This document shows, one piece after another, positions 6,016-13,172 of a stretch of DNA of 16,691 nucleotides. The stretch's first letter is position 1; every line of letters begins with the position of its first letter. Both the position numbers and the translations under genes were made by a program. The notes below the pieces were generated by a model that searched no databases, had not been told where the DNA came from, and worked only from the letters and a program-made list of their open reading frames with translations. The stretch comes from Bacteroidota bacterium. Lineage in GTDB: Bacteria > Bacteroidota > Bacteroidia > Flavobacteriales > Flavobacteriaceae. Location: assembly GCA_022560715.1 (NCBI GenBank), contig JADFSQ010000009.1, forward strand, positions 1-16,691, in the 5' to 3' direction.

Positions 6016-6798
6016 TTAAAAATCTTTCTTTTTAGAGATATATACAATTCTTAAAACAGGTAAAATAACCCAAACAGAAAGCATTATAGTTGAAACTATT
6101 AATCCAAAGTTTGTTCCGAAGAATTTTTTAAATACAGCCCCTGTATATCCTAATAATGCTGAAATATCAAGTTTTAGAAGGATAAGTGTTCTTGAGAGGT
6201 CGATCGGGTTAAGCATTATACCGAATAGCGACAATTTATCTAATGGATAATCTTCAAATACAATTAAGAACATTAAAAACACCCCGTCGTATATAACGGC
6301 TAAAAACAACCAAAGAAGTATAGCATAACCAAACCCCTTTATTTTATTTTCATTAGATATGGCAATATTAAATGCTAATGCAGTAAATATAAATGTTAAA
6401 AAAGCCCCGGTAATTAGCAAAAGAGAGAAATCCCAAATGGCATTCGATTTAAATAAACCATAGAAAACAAAAGGGATTCCTAAGCCTATTATTAAACTCA
6501 TGGTTAAACTCAAGGCAACGCCTAAATATTGCCCTAAAAATATGGAGGAACGTTTTAAAGGTTGTGCTAACAAAAGTTCGGTAAACTCTTTCGAGCTATA
6601 ATAGTACATGACTCCAAAAACGGTTCCTATTAAGGGAACCAAAACAATAATTACATTCATTAATGTTATTACTGCTTTCGATAAATCGGTATTAAGAAAT
6701 AATAAGACAATACCAAGCATTAAATAAAACATAAAATACACATAACTCCAGCGGCTGCGTATTAAATCGTAAAAACTATATTTTAATATTTTAAGCAT
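6016..6798 (-). CDS. nosY: NosY, ABC transporter permease for NosZ copper-centre maturation
   Basis: Inner-membrane permease, 260 residues with about six hydrophobic segments (about 18-35, 41-66, 92-115, 125-150, 158-180 and 235-255). The family traits seen are the N-terminal KYSFYDLIRSRW, YYYSSKEFTELLLAQPLKRSSIFLGQYLG around 65-93, and LNPIDLSRTLILLKLDISALLGYTGAVF near 195-222. NosY forms a complex with the NosF ATPase and NosD and is needed for CuZ assembly, probably by handling a sulfur species (established for the pseudomonad system). Its ATG overlaps the nosF stop by eight bases (ATGCTTAA). Last gene of the nos operon. No classical terminator follows, so readthrough toward moeA is possible. 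Confidence 0.92.
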   Translation of the reverse strand: MLKILKYSFYDLIRSRWSYVYFMFYLMLGIVLLFLNTDLSKAVITLMNVIIVLVPLIGTVFGVMYYYSSKEFTELLLAQPLKRSSIFLGQYLGVALSLTMSLIIGLGIPFVFYGLFKSNAIWDFSLLLITGAFLTFIFTALAFNIAISNENKIKGFGYAILLWLFLAVIYDGVFLMFLIVFEDYPLDKLSLFGIMLNPIDLSRTLILLKLDISALLGYTGAVFKKFFGTNFGLIVSTIMLSVWVILPVLRIVYISKKKDF

Positions 6799-7498
6799 GA
6801 TTGTCTATTAATATGGATGCAATTGCATGTTCAAAGTTGGGTTGGTTTGTATTCTTTTTTAATTTGGCTATAGTGCCTTTAAAGTGAATTTTTCCTTCTA
6901 AAATAAAAACAATTTCATCAGAAATTTCTTCAACAAAGCTCATAATGTGAGAAGTTATTAAAATGGTTTTGCCTTTGTCTTTTTCTATTTTAATTATTTC
7001 TTTTAAACGAATTAATGAAATTGGATCTAATCCCGCAGTAGGCTCGTCGAGGATGATTAAAGGGCAATCGAACATGAAGGTTAAAACAATATTCACTTTT
7101 TGTTTGGTTCCGCCAGAAAGAGTACCAAGTTTTTTATTTAAAAAGGGCTCTAATTTAAAGTGATTAATTAAGTATTCATCTTCTGAGGTTCTGCCACGCA
7201 AATCTTTAATCATTGTAATTAATTCTTTCACTTTTAAATTGCTTGGAAAGTTTGCAATTTGCGGTAGATAATCAATTTTATTTCTGTATGCCGAATTGTG
7301 TTTTATATTTTCTCCCATTACTGTTATAGTGCCTTTATTAGGAATTACCATTCCTAAAATGGACTTAATAAGAGTAGTTTTTCCTGATCCGTTTGGGCCA
7401 AGAATAGCAAAAATACCGCCTTCATTAATATTAAGATCAATACCACTTAACACGATGTTTTTGCCAAATTTTTTATGTAAATTAGTAATGGTTACCAT
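6791..7498 (-). CDS. nosF: NosF, ABC transporter ATP-binding protein
   Basis: Cytoplasmic ATPase partner of NosY, 235 residues. Walker A GPNGSGKT at 34-41, Q-loop around DYLPQ (76-80), ABC signature LSGGTKQKV at 127-135, Walker B LIILDEP at 147-153 followed by TAGLDP, and the H-loop ITSHIM near 180-185. The small helical segment and C-terminal extension are ordinary for the family. The start overlaps the nosD stop by seven bases (ATGGTAA) and its stop overlaps nosY, so the three are translationally coupled. Generic ABC motifs alone would not distinguish NosF, but the position between nosD and nosY does. Confidence 0.93.
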   Translation of the reverse strand: MVTITNLHKKFGKNIVLSGIDLNINEGGIFAILGPNGSGKTTLIKSILGMVIPNKGTITVMGENIKHNSAYRNKIDYLPQIANFPSNLKVKELITMIKDLRGRTSEDEYLINHFKLEPFLNKKLGTLSGGTKQKVNIVLTFMFDCPLIILDEPTAGLDPISLIRLKEIIKIEKDKGKTILITSHIMSFVEEISDEIVFILEGKIHFKGTIAKLKKNTNQPNFEHAIASILIDNHA

Positions 7499-8733
7499 TT
7501 TATTTTTTTAATTGAAGGGCGATTATCCATTAAATTATCTGGTGTAAAAACGGGAGATACTTTTTCGGAAAAATCAATAATATCTATAAACAAACTTCGC
7601 AACAAGATAATGGTTTCAGGAGTCCGGTTTACAATATAAGAAAACAGTTTTACAGGTCGGTAAGGTACATCTCCAACACCATCTTTGTCTAAATCGTAAC
7701 CTGTGTAATTGCTCCAGTAATTATTATCAAAGATATTATCGTTTAGCTTACTATTGTAAGACACATCGAAAGAGTTGTACAAAAAATTATTGCTTATAAA
7801 GGAATTTGCATAACAGGCACCACGAACTTTCAATGCCCAGCCATTTCTAATAAAGTTATTGTTTTTGTAAGTAATTCGGTTTGTGCCTTCAATATTAATA
7901 CCTATAGTATTTTCTTCAAAAAGATTACCAATTATTTCGGCATCATTAATTTCTTTTAGAAGTAACCCATAGGATGCAGAACCCCAATTTTTTTTAAACG
8001 TATTGTTAAGCATTTTAATATGCTTTGAAAACATTACAGCTACACCAGCTCCATTATTTTCAAAGGTATTATTAATATAATCATCATGGTTAGAAAACAT
8101 AAAATGCAAACCATAGCGTAAATTATTTGCACTAACATTATTTTTAATGATACAATTATCGGAAAATTCCAGATAAATACCATCTCTAACCTGTTGTATG
8201 AAATTATTTTCAATTACTATGTTTTTACTATACCACAGTTGTATTCCGTTTCCTGAACTGTGTTCAATAACAGCATTTCCTATTATTTTGTTATTTAATA
8301 TTTTTCCATCACGAGCTTTTTCGAGATAAATGCCAAAGAATAATTTTTCAAGAATTACATTTTGAATCACAAAATTCCTACTCCTTTTAACCCGTATTGC
8401 AGCATAATCTTTGGTGTAGCTTGAGCCAACATTTATAATATGTAGTCCATCAATAACAACATTATTTGAAATGATAGTAAAAATTTCTCCTTTTAATTCT
8501 CCGTCAATTATAGGAAGGTTTTCGCCAATTATGCTTAGGGGTTTATTTACAACAATATCATATTCTTTGTAAATGCCTTTTTTTATTAAAATGGTATCGT
8601 GGTCTTTTGCTATAGAAATAGCGGTTTTAATAGAGCTTATTTTACAGGAAGAACAAACGACAATTGTTTCAGCAGATACATTAAAAGCTAAAAAAATCAA
8701 GAAGGTAATTAATAAGACAACTCCTTTTTTCAT
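7492..8733 (-). CDS. nosD: NosD, periplasmic beta-helix copper-centre maturation protein
   Basis: 413 residues. Signal peptide MKKGVVLLITFLIFLAFNVSA, then a right-handed beta-helix of CASH type with many ENN/NNF/KNN turns. Typical NosD strings are GIQLWYSKNIVIENN, VRDGIYLEFSDN, RYGLHFMFSNHDDYINN, GAGVAVMFSKHIKMLNN and the C-terminal DNNYWSNYTGYDLDKDGVGD followed by PYRPVKLF. NosD docks on the periplasmic face of NosFY and takes part in delivering copper and sulfide to apo-NosZ. Length matches the family (about 410-450). A CSSC pair sits at 27-30, right after the predicted signal cleavage. It follows nosL by 32 bases and overlaps nosF. Confidence 0.95.
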   Translation of the reverse strand: MKKGVVLLITFLIFLAFNVSAETIVVCSSCKISSIKTAISIAKDHDTILIKKGIYKEYDIVVNKPLSIIGENLPIIDGELKGEIFTIISNNVVIDGLHIINVGSSYTKDYAAIRVKRSRNFVIQNVILEKLFFGIYLEKARDGKILNNKIIGNAVIEHSSGNGIQLWYSKNIVIENNFIQQVRDGIYLEFSDNCIIKNNVSANNLRYGLHFMFSNHDDYINNTFENNGAGVAVMFSKHIKMLNNTFKKNWGSASYGLLLKEINDAEIIGNLFEENTIGINIEGTNRITYKNNNFIRNGWALKVRGACYANSFISNNFLYNSFDVSYNSKLNDNIFDNNYWSNYTGYDLDKDGVGDVPYRPVKLFSYIVNRTPETIILLRSLFIDIIDFSEKVSPVFTPDNLMDNRPSIKKIKW

Positions 8734-8765
8734 GAATATTATTTTATTAAAAAGTTCCTGTCATT

Positions 8766-9197
8766 TTACTTATTTTTAAGATGTCTTAATAATTCGCTCC
8801 AAGAATAGATGTCCCCCCCTTTTTTAAGAGCATCTTCTTTGTTTTTAAATGCCGAAAGAAATGCTCCCATAGGGCTTGGAATGTTAGTATTAATAATAAA
8901 AGTAGCTTGAGTAGCATCTATTAATTCTCCAGGGTTTGAATAATTATTACTTAGAAATAATTTTATTTTTGAAACATCAAATTCGGTTAAAAAATTAACC
9001 ATACACTCAGTAGCATCAAATGTGTATATTTTGCCTTTTTGGGTTATTATTTCGGCAGCATGACGCTTGTCAACTATTGTCATTTTACAAAAATGACAAC
9101 CATCCTGTCCATAATCAATGGGCTTGGGTCCCACATTACACCCAAGCAGTAATATTAATACAATCAATACAGTAATTTTTTTTAGTGTTTTGTTCAT
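8766..9197 (-). CDS. nosL: NosL, copper-binding lipoprotein chaperone
   Basis: 143-residue lipoprotein with signal MNKTLKKITVLIVLILLLGC, lipidation Cys20. The mature part carries the Cu(I)-binding C-x2-C-x-M motif CHFCKM at 34-39, then RHAAEIITQKGKIYTFDATECMVNF, typical of the NosL fold. NosL supplies Cu(I) to NosZ, probably via the NosDFY complex. It follows nosB after 80 bases and precedes nosD. No strong Shine-Dalgarno is visible, as for most genes here. Confidence 0.94.
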   Translation of the reverse strand: MNKTLKKITVLIVLILLLGCNVGPKPIDYGQDGCHFCKMTIVDKRHAAEIITQKGKIYTFDATECMVNFLTEFDVSKIKLFLSNNYSNPGELIDATQATFIINTNIPSPMGAFLSAFKNKEDALKKGGDIYSWSELLRHLKNK

Positions 9198-9277
9198 GGC
9201 ACTTATTTTTAGAAAACAAGGTGTTCGCGAAAGGGTATTGCGCGTTCTTTGATTTAGTGTTTAAAAAATGTGTACTT

Positions 9278-9880
9278 CTAAATAGTAATGCTACTACTGT
9301 GTCGTTCTTTTTTGCCAATAAAATACGAAAATAACGATAATCCTATTCCTAAGCTCAAAAATAAAGCTCCTAACCGCGGGTAAGAATGTACTCTAAAGTT
9401 TAAGATCTCTTTAGAACCAAAGAAAGGAGGCTGAAATCCCATGGGAGAACCGTCAGCATTTGTGAATTTCAGTATTGCTTTTGGATCTAAATCATGACCG
9501 TAATCGTGATTCCAAAGATAAAAATCATAGAGTCCAGCAGAGCTTAAAACAACCATTAATATAAACCAAGCAAGGAACCATTTGTAGTTGAATTTAAACC
9601 CAATTACAAGTCCAATAAACGTAGTTATAAGAATTCCTATAGGGAATATTTTAAATTCAGGAATAGCATCAGGAATGTATTTCATCCCAACATAATGATT
9701 CATTAAATTGATGTTCTTAATATCATAAGGATGAGCATCTGAAAAATCATTAATATGGATATTCATTCCTAATGGTATTGGGTATTGAGGAGCTTCGAGA
9801 GTAATATTCCATAAAGGGAAGATAAATAGCCCTAATGGCAATAAAGCAGCAAGTAACATTAATATTTTTGACTTTTTCAT
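9278..9880 (-). CDS. nosB: NosB-like integral membrane protein of clade II nos clusters
   Basis: 200 residues with about four hydrophobic segments (5-24, 78-98, 100-118, 168-189). A polar loop after the first contains NLMNHYVGMKYIPDAIPEF, and the loop between the third and fourth contains DFYLWNHDYGHDLDP and GFQPPFFGSKEI. His and Met residues in these loops could bind metal or organise a periplasmic face (inference). Atypical (clade II) nos clusters commonly encode a membrane protein called NosB next to nosZ, whose biochemical role is not settled. Position just after nosZ and before nosL and the lack of another family match support that name. The start ATG at 9878-9880 gives a plausible N-in first helix. 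It is separated from nosZ by a hairpin terminator. Confidence 0.75.
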   Translation of the reverse strand: MKKSKILMLLAALLPLGLFIFPLWNITLEAPQYPIPLGMNIHINDFSDAHPYDIKNINLMNHYVGMKYIPDAIPEFKIFPIGILITTFIGLVIGFKFNYKWFLAWFILMVVLSSAGLYDFYLWNHDYGHDLDPKAILKFTNADGSPMGFQPPFFGSKEILNFRVHSYPRLGALFLSLGIGLSLFSYFIGKKERHSSSITI

Positions 9881-9903
9881 TTGTTAAATTTACGATTAAT
9901 TAA

Positions 9904-9933
9904 AAGCGGGAGAAGATCAAATTGCTCCCGCTT
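9904..9933 (-). terminator. intrinsic terminator/attenuator between nosZ and nosB
   Basis: Perfect 9-bp GC-rich stem AAGCGGGAG / CTCCCGCTT (9904-9912 and 9925-9933), 12-base loop. Read on the reverse strand, the 3' arm is followed by TTTTAATTAAT, a usable U-rich tract; on the forward strand there is none. It lies 48 bases after the nosZ stop and 23 bases before nosB, so it would end most nosZ messages while letting some continue. It may also protect the nosZ mRNA 3' end. Confidence 0.78.
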
Positions 9934-9981
9934 CTTCAGGAAAATAAACACTAAAAACAAAATTCTCCTTGTATTTTAGTA

Positions 9982-11949
9982 TTACTCGTCATCGTCTCCT
10001 AAACCCCAAGACAATTCAATATCAGAATCTTTTGGAGATACTCTTACATAGCCTTGCATTTCTTGATGTAGAGCTGAACAAAAGTCGGTACAATAAAATG
10101 GCCATACACCTACTAATTTAGGGTACCAAATAAATGTTTCGGTTTGTCCAGGCATGATTAACAACTCTGAAGTTTGTGCACCAATCATTGCTATACCATG
10201 AGGGACATCGTAATCCTGTTCCAGATTGGTTACATGAAAATATACTTTATCACCAACTTTTATACCTTCAATATTATCTGGATTGAAGTGACTTCTTATC
10301 GTTGTCATATAGATGTGTACTTCGTTTCCATTTCTTACAACTTTGGTGTCATCATCTGTTAGTGCAGCATAAGGATGTTTGTTTTCTTCTAATTTATATA
10401 GTTTTTTAGATTTAGATTTTATTAAATCGGCTGGTATTGCTGCTGCATAGTGAGGCTCTCCAATTGTTGGAAAATCTAGTAACAATTCCATTTTCCCTCC
10501 AGTAATATCATAGAGTTGTGCAGATTGTGTTACTTCTGGACCAGTTGGTAAATACCGGTCTTTAGTAATTTTATTTAATGCTAATAAATATTTTCCATAT
10601 GGTTTTTGAGAGTTTCCTCCAGGAATCATAACGTGACCTACAGAGTAATATGTATTTTTTCTGTCTATAACTTCCCAAGTTCCTAATTTCCATTTTACAA
10701 CTTCAGAAGAAATAAAGAAAGACGTATATGCATTACCTTCTCCATCAAATTCAGTATGTAATGGGCCTAAACCAGCCTGCTCTACAACTCCAGCAAGGAT
10801 GTCTTCAAAGTTTAAAATAGGAATACCATACGCATCGCCAGCAAATTTCTCGTTTTCGATGGCGTCTAACATTTTAGTGAAAGAATGTATAGTAAGGTTA
10901 GACGATAGTTTTCCGCTTGCTACAATATATTCGCCCGAAGGGTCAATATCACAACCGTGTGGAGACTTTGGTGTAGGTAAAAAGTAAATTGCTCCAGGTA
11001 CATCAGCAGGATCTACCATAATAACTTCTTTTTTCATTGTAGAAGTAGCACTATGGGTACTTTCATCGTATACATTATGTGCATAATTAGCAGCCATTTT
11101 TTTACCACCACCATTGTTAACATAGGCTTCAATTTTCTTCCAATTTATAGCAGCAATAAAATCTTTATCATTTTGAGATGCATTTACTTCTAATAGTGTG
11201 TGTGCTTCTTCTGTATTATATGTGGTATAGAAAAACCATCCATGGGATTTTCCTCTGCCAGGATGTGCTTTGTCATAATTGAAACCAGGCATTAGTATTT
11301 GAAATTTTAAGTTCATTTCGCCGCTTTCAGGATCTACTTTTATAAAAGAGAGCGTACCTTTAAAGTTTCCTTTGTAATCTTTTATAGGCATATCTCTTTG
11401 TGGAATAGGAATACTAAACCTTGTTCCAGCAATTACATATTCAGTATTATCGGTAACATAAGAAGAGCTATGATTTCCTGCTGTATTTGGTATTTCAAGA
11501 ATCTCTACTGTTTCAAATGTTGTTAGATCAATCCTTGCAATACGCGGAGTGTTATTTTCATTAATAAAAATCCAACGACCGTCTAACTCTCCGTTTGTTT
11601 GAGACATATCTGGATGGTGTGAATCACCCCAAGGGATAAAGCCATGAGATGTATTTAACATGGGTTTGGTTTCTTCGTTAAACCCGTAAGCTTTTTCAGC
11701 ATCTACTGAAAACACAGGGATTACTTTAAATAATCGTCCAGATGGTAGCCCATAAACGGCTAATTGTCCGCTAAATCCTCCAGATAAAAAGGCATAGAAC
11801 TCATCGTGTTCTCCAGGAGCTATGTAAACTTTTTCGGCTGCACTGGAAGATAAAGCACCTTTAGATTTTGATGAGTTTCCGTTATTACAACTCGTAATTG
11901 CAACTGCAATCATTAGAAATCCTAAAGAAATTTTAAATGTATTTTTCAT
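9982..11949 (-). CDS. nosZ: NosZ, clade II (Sec-type) nitrous-oxide reductase, lipoprotein form
   Basis: Reduces N2O to N2 in the cell envelope. 655 residues. The N-terminus is a lipoprotein signal (MKNTFKISLGFLMIAVAITSC, Cys21) instead of the Tat signal of clade I enzymes. A beta-propeller follows, with seven candidate CuZ histidines by motif and spacing: His111/112 in DSHHPDMS, His160 in GNHSSSY, His331 in KSPHGCDID, His398 in GPLHTEFDG, His439 in SVGHVMIPGG and His500 in GEPHY. The C-terminal cupredoxin CuA domain has His584 (DVPHGIAM), Trp616, Cys620, Cys624, His628 and Met631 in VWPFYCTDFCSALHQEM, a complete CuA ligand set. The spacing between the second and third His blocks is longer than in clade I, as expected for clade II. 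An acidic tail (GLGDDDE) ends the protein. Third gene of the operon, 24 bases after the fasciclin gene. Confidence 0.97.
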   Translation of the reverse strand: MKNTFKISLGFLMIAVAITSCNNGNSSKSKGALSSSAAEKVYIAPGEHDEFYAFLSGGFSGQLAVYGLPSGRLFKVIPVFSVDAEKAYGFNEETKPMLNTSHGFIPWGDSHHPDMSQTNGELDGRWIFINENNTPRIARIDLTTFETVEILEIPNTAGNHSSSYVTDNTEYVIAGTRFSIPIPQRDMPIKDYKGNFKGTLSFIKVDPESGEMNLKFQILMPGFNYDKAHPGRGKSHGWFFYTTYNTEEAHTLLEVNASQNDKDFIAAINWKKIEAYVNNGGGKKMAANYAHNVYDESTHSATSTMKKEVIMVDPADVPGAIYFLPTPKSPHGCDIDPSGEYIVASGKLSSNLTIHSFTKMLDAIENEKFAGDAYGIPILNFEDILAGVVEQAGLGPLHTEFDGEGNAYTSFFISSEVVKWKLGTWEVIDRKNTYYSVGHVMIPGGNSQKPYGKYLLALNKITKDRYLPTGPEVTQSAQLYDITGGKMELLLDFPTIGEPHYAAAIPADLIKSKSKKLYKLEENKHPYAALTDDDTKVVRNGNEVHIYMTTIRSHFNPDNIEGIKVGDKVYFHVTNLEQDYDVPHGIAMIGAQTSELLIMPGQTETFIWYPKLVGVWPFYCTDFCSALHQEMQGYVRVSPKDSDIELSWGLGDDDE

Positions 11950-11973
11950 TGTTAAGGTATTATAAATTAGTGT

Positions 11974-12549
11974 TTAATTTTCTTTTGTAGGGGGTAATAG
12001 AACTTTGTCAATTACATGAACTATTCCGTTTCCGGCTTTTATACTTGCAATTATTTTAGCACCACCTATGTATACATCGTCTCCTTTCACTTCTATGGTA
12101 ACATATTGATTATTAGCCTGACCTAATTTTTTGAATTTTTTAAGGAGCTTTATAGAATAATTACCAGGAGTAACATGATACTTTAAAATATTTGCTAAAG
12201 CATTTTTGTTTTCAGGTTTAAGTAAATTTGCAACGGTACCTTCTGGCAAAGCATCGAAAGCTGCGTTTGTTGGTGCAAAAACCATTAAGGGTCCTGCATT
12301 AACAAGAGTGTTTTCCAGGTCTGCGGCTTGTACTGCAGCAACTAATGTAGTGTGGTCGGGAGATCCCATTGCAATTTGCAATACATTGGGGGTAGAACCA
12401 TCATCTTTAATAAAGGCCTGGCCTTTGGTTTTATCAACATTACTTGTTGTTGATTGGTTGGTAGTCGATTGTTTTTTTGCATCAGTATTACAACTTACAA
12501 ATAGTAGTACAGTAAAGATGCTAAGAAACATTGTTAGGGTTGGTTTCAT
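11974..12549 (-). CDS. fasciclin (FAS1) domain lipoprotein in nos operon
   Basis: 191 residues. Lipoprotein signal MKPTLTMFLSIFTVLLFVSC (Cys20), a Thr/Ser/Asn-rich linker of about 20 residues, then one FAS1 domain from about 55 to the end. Seen: NVLQIAMGSPDHTTLVAAVQAADL, the H1 motif MVFAPTNAAFDALP, LLKPENKNALANILKYHVTPGNY and the H2-like GNGIVHVIDKVLLPP. FAS1 domains mediate adhesion or protein-protein contacts; no enzymatic role is known for this one. It sits between the cytochrome c gene and nosZ (gaps of 12 and 24 bases), so it is almost certainly co-transcribed with the N2O-reducing machinery and may act as a scaffold or accessory. Function is unknown. Confidence 0.88.
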   Translation of the reverse strand: MKPTLTMFLSIFTVLLFVSCNTDAKKQSTTNQSTTSNVDKTKGQAFIKDDGSTPNVLQIAMGSPDHTTLVAAVQAADLENTLVNAGPLMVFAPTNAAFDALPEGTVANLLKPENKNALANILKYHVTPGNYSIKLLKKFKKLGQANNQYVTIEVKGDDVYIGGAKIIASIKAGNGIVHVIDKVLLPPTKEN

Positions 12550-12561
12550 ATCGGTATATAT

Positions 12562-13056
12562 TTATAGTGTTCTAAAATATTCTAGTACAGCTCTTGCTTC
12601 TTCTTGGCTTAGATTTTGATTAGCCATTGGTGAGCCGTTAAATTCCATAAGCAGTTTTTTAGCCAAAGGATCGTTTTTTACCATACCATCGGGATTTAAA
12701 ATCATGTTCATAATCCATTCGGGAGTACGTTTTTCAAGAATTCCTACAGGAGGAGGTCCAATAAATTTTTTGGTTGCTCTATGGCAAGCAGTACACATTT
12801 TTTTGTAAATTTCCTTACCATTGGCTGCCATAGCCTGATCTATTTCTGCATTTAAAGTAATAGAAGAGATGGGTCCAACGCCTTTATTGGTTAAATCAAT
12901 AGTTTCTGAAGGTTTTGTAGTTGTTTTTTTTACTTCAGCTTTCTTTTCTGTGGTTTTAAGCTTTACTTTAGAAGATTCTTGTTTTTTTTCTTCGTTTTCG
13001 CCACAACTAAACATTAATAGGACAAAGAATAGTGATAAAATCTTTGGTGTTTTCAT
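12562..13056 (-). CDS. lipoprotein monohaem cytochrome c, probable electron donor to NosZ
   Basis: 164 residues. Lipoprotein signal MKTPKILSLFFVLLMFSC (Cys18), a charged Lys/Glu/Thr linker to about residue 60, then one class I cytochrome c domain with haem motif CTACH at 88-92, a GPPPVGILEKRTPEWI segment and probable axial Met144 in EFNGSPMANQNLS. The linker would let the haem domain swing from the membrane. It is the first gene of the nos operon, 12 bases before the fasciclin gene. Placement and the lack of any nosR or nosGH gene in the window make it the best candidate donor to the CuA site (inference). Its promoter region holds a -7 element and a Crp/Fnr-like site. Confidence 0.92.
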   Translation of the reverse strand: MKTPKILSLFFVLLMFSCGENEEKKQESSKVKLKTTEKKAEVKKTTTKPSETIDLTNKGVGPISSITLNAEIDQAMAANGKEIYKKMCTACHRATKKFIGPPPVGILEKRTPEWIMNMILNPDGMVKNDPLAKKLLMEFNGSPMANQNLSQEEARAVLEYFRTL

Positions 13057-13076
13057 ATTTTTTTAGGTTTATTGTG

Positions 13077-13084
13077 CAAAAGTA
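13077..13084 (-). promoter_or_regulatory. -7 element of the nos operon promoter
   Basis: Reverse strand TACTTTTG, an exact match to the Bacteroidota TAnnTTTG -7 consensus, 21 bases upstream of the cytochrome c ATG. The predicted transcription start is near 13072-13073. No clear -33 TTG is present, which fits an activator-dependent promoter. Confidence 0.65.
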
Positions 13085-13103
13085 TGGTCTAAACACCTTC
13101 TAT

Positions 13104-13123
13104 AATATGACAAAAATCATATT
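13104..13123 (-). promoter_or_regulatory. Crp/Fnr-type binding site upstream of the nos operon
   Basis: Perfect palindrome AATATGA-N6-TCATATT. TATGA-N6-TCATA has the architecture of Crp/Fnr-family operators (TGTGA-N6-TCACA and TTGA-N6-TCAA). Its centre, 13113.5, lies about 41 bases upstream of the predicted start, the classic class II activator position. A regulator responding to low oxygen or NO is likely but is not encoded in this window. Confidence 0.62.
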
Positions 13124-13124
13124 T

Positions 13125-13140
13125 AAGACATAAATGTCTT
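13125..13140 (+). promoter_or_regulatory. candidate Rrf2 operator
   Basis: Palindrome AAGACAT-AA-ATGTCTT, two bases before the -7 element of the divergent Rrf2 gene. The layout resembles NsrR-type operators (AAGATGCAT arms as recalled). Autoregulation, and possibly repression of the nos promoter on the other side, is inferred. Confidence 0.52.
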
Positions 13141-13142
13141 TT

Positions 13143-13150
13143 TATTTTTG
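13143..13150 (+). promoter_or_regulatory. -7 element of the Rrf2 gene promoter
   Basis: TATTTTTG matches TAnnTTTG exactly, 22 bases before the Rrf2 ATG. No good TTG at the -33 region is visible. Confidence 0.55.
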
Positions 13151-13172
13151 AATTTCTTAATATTAAGTTCAG

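Noticed and set aside
8777..8790. Palindrome TTAAGA-TG-TCTTAA, similar to the Rrf2-type operator
   Set aside because: It lies in the 3' coding end of nosL, far from a promoter, and lacks the AAGACAT arm; coincidental in AT-rich coding sequence.
9136..9318. 60-residue reverse-strand reading frame across the nosB-nosL junction
   Set aside because: It overlaps the ends of both well-supported genes in another frame, shows no family motif and has no promoter or ribosome site of its own.
12206..12619. 137-residue forward reading frame opposite the fasciclin and cytochrome c genes
   Set aside because: Antisense shadow of strongly supported genes; sequence has no recognisable domain.
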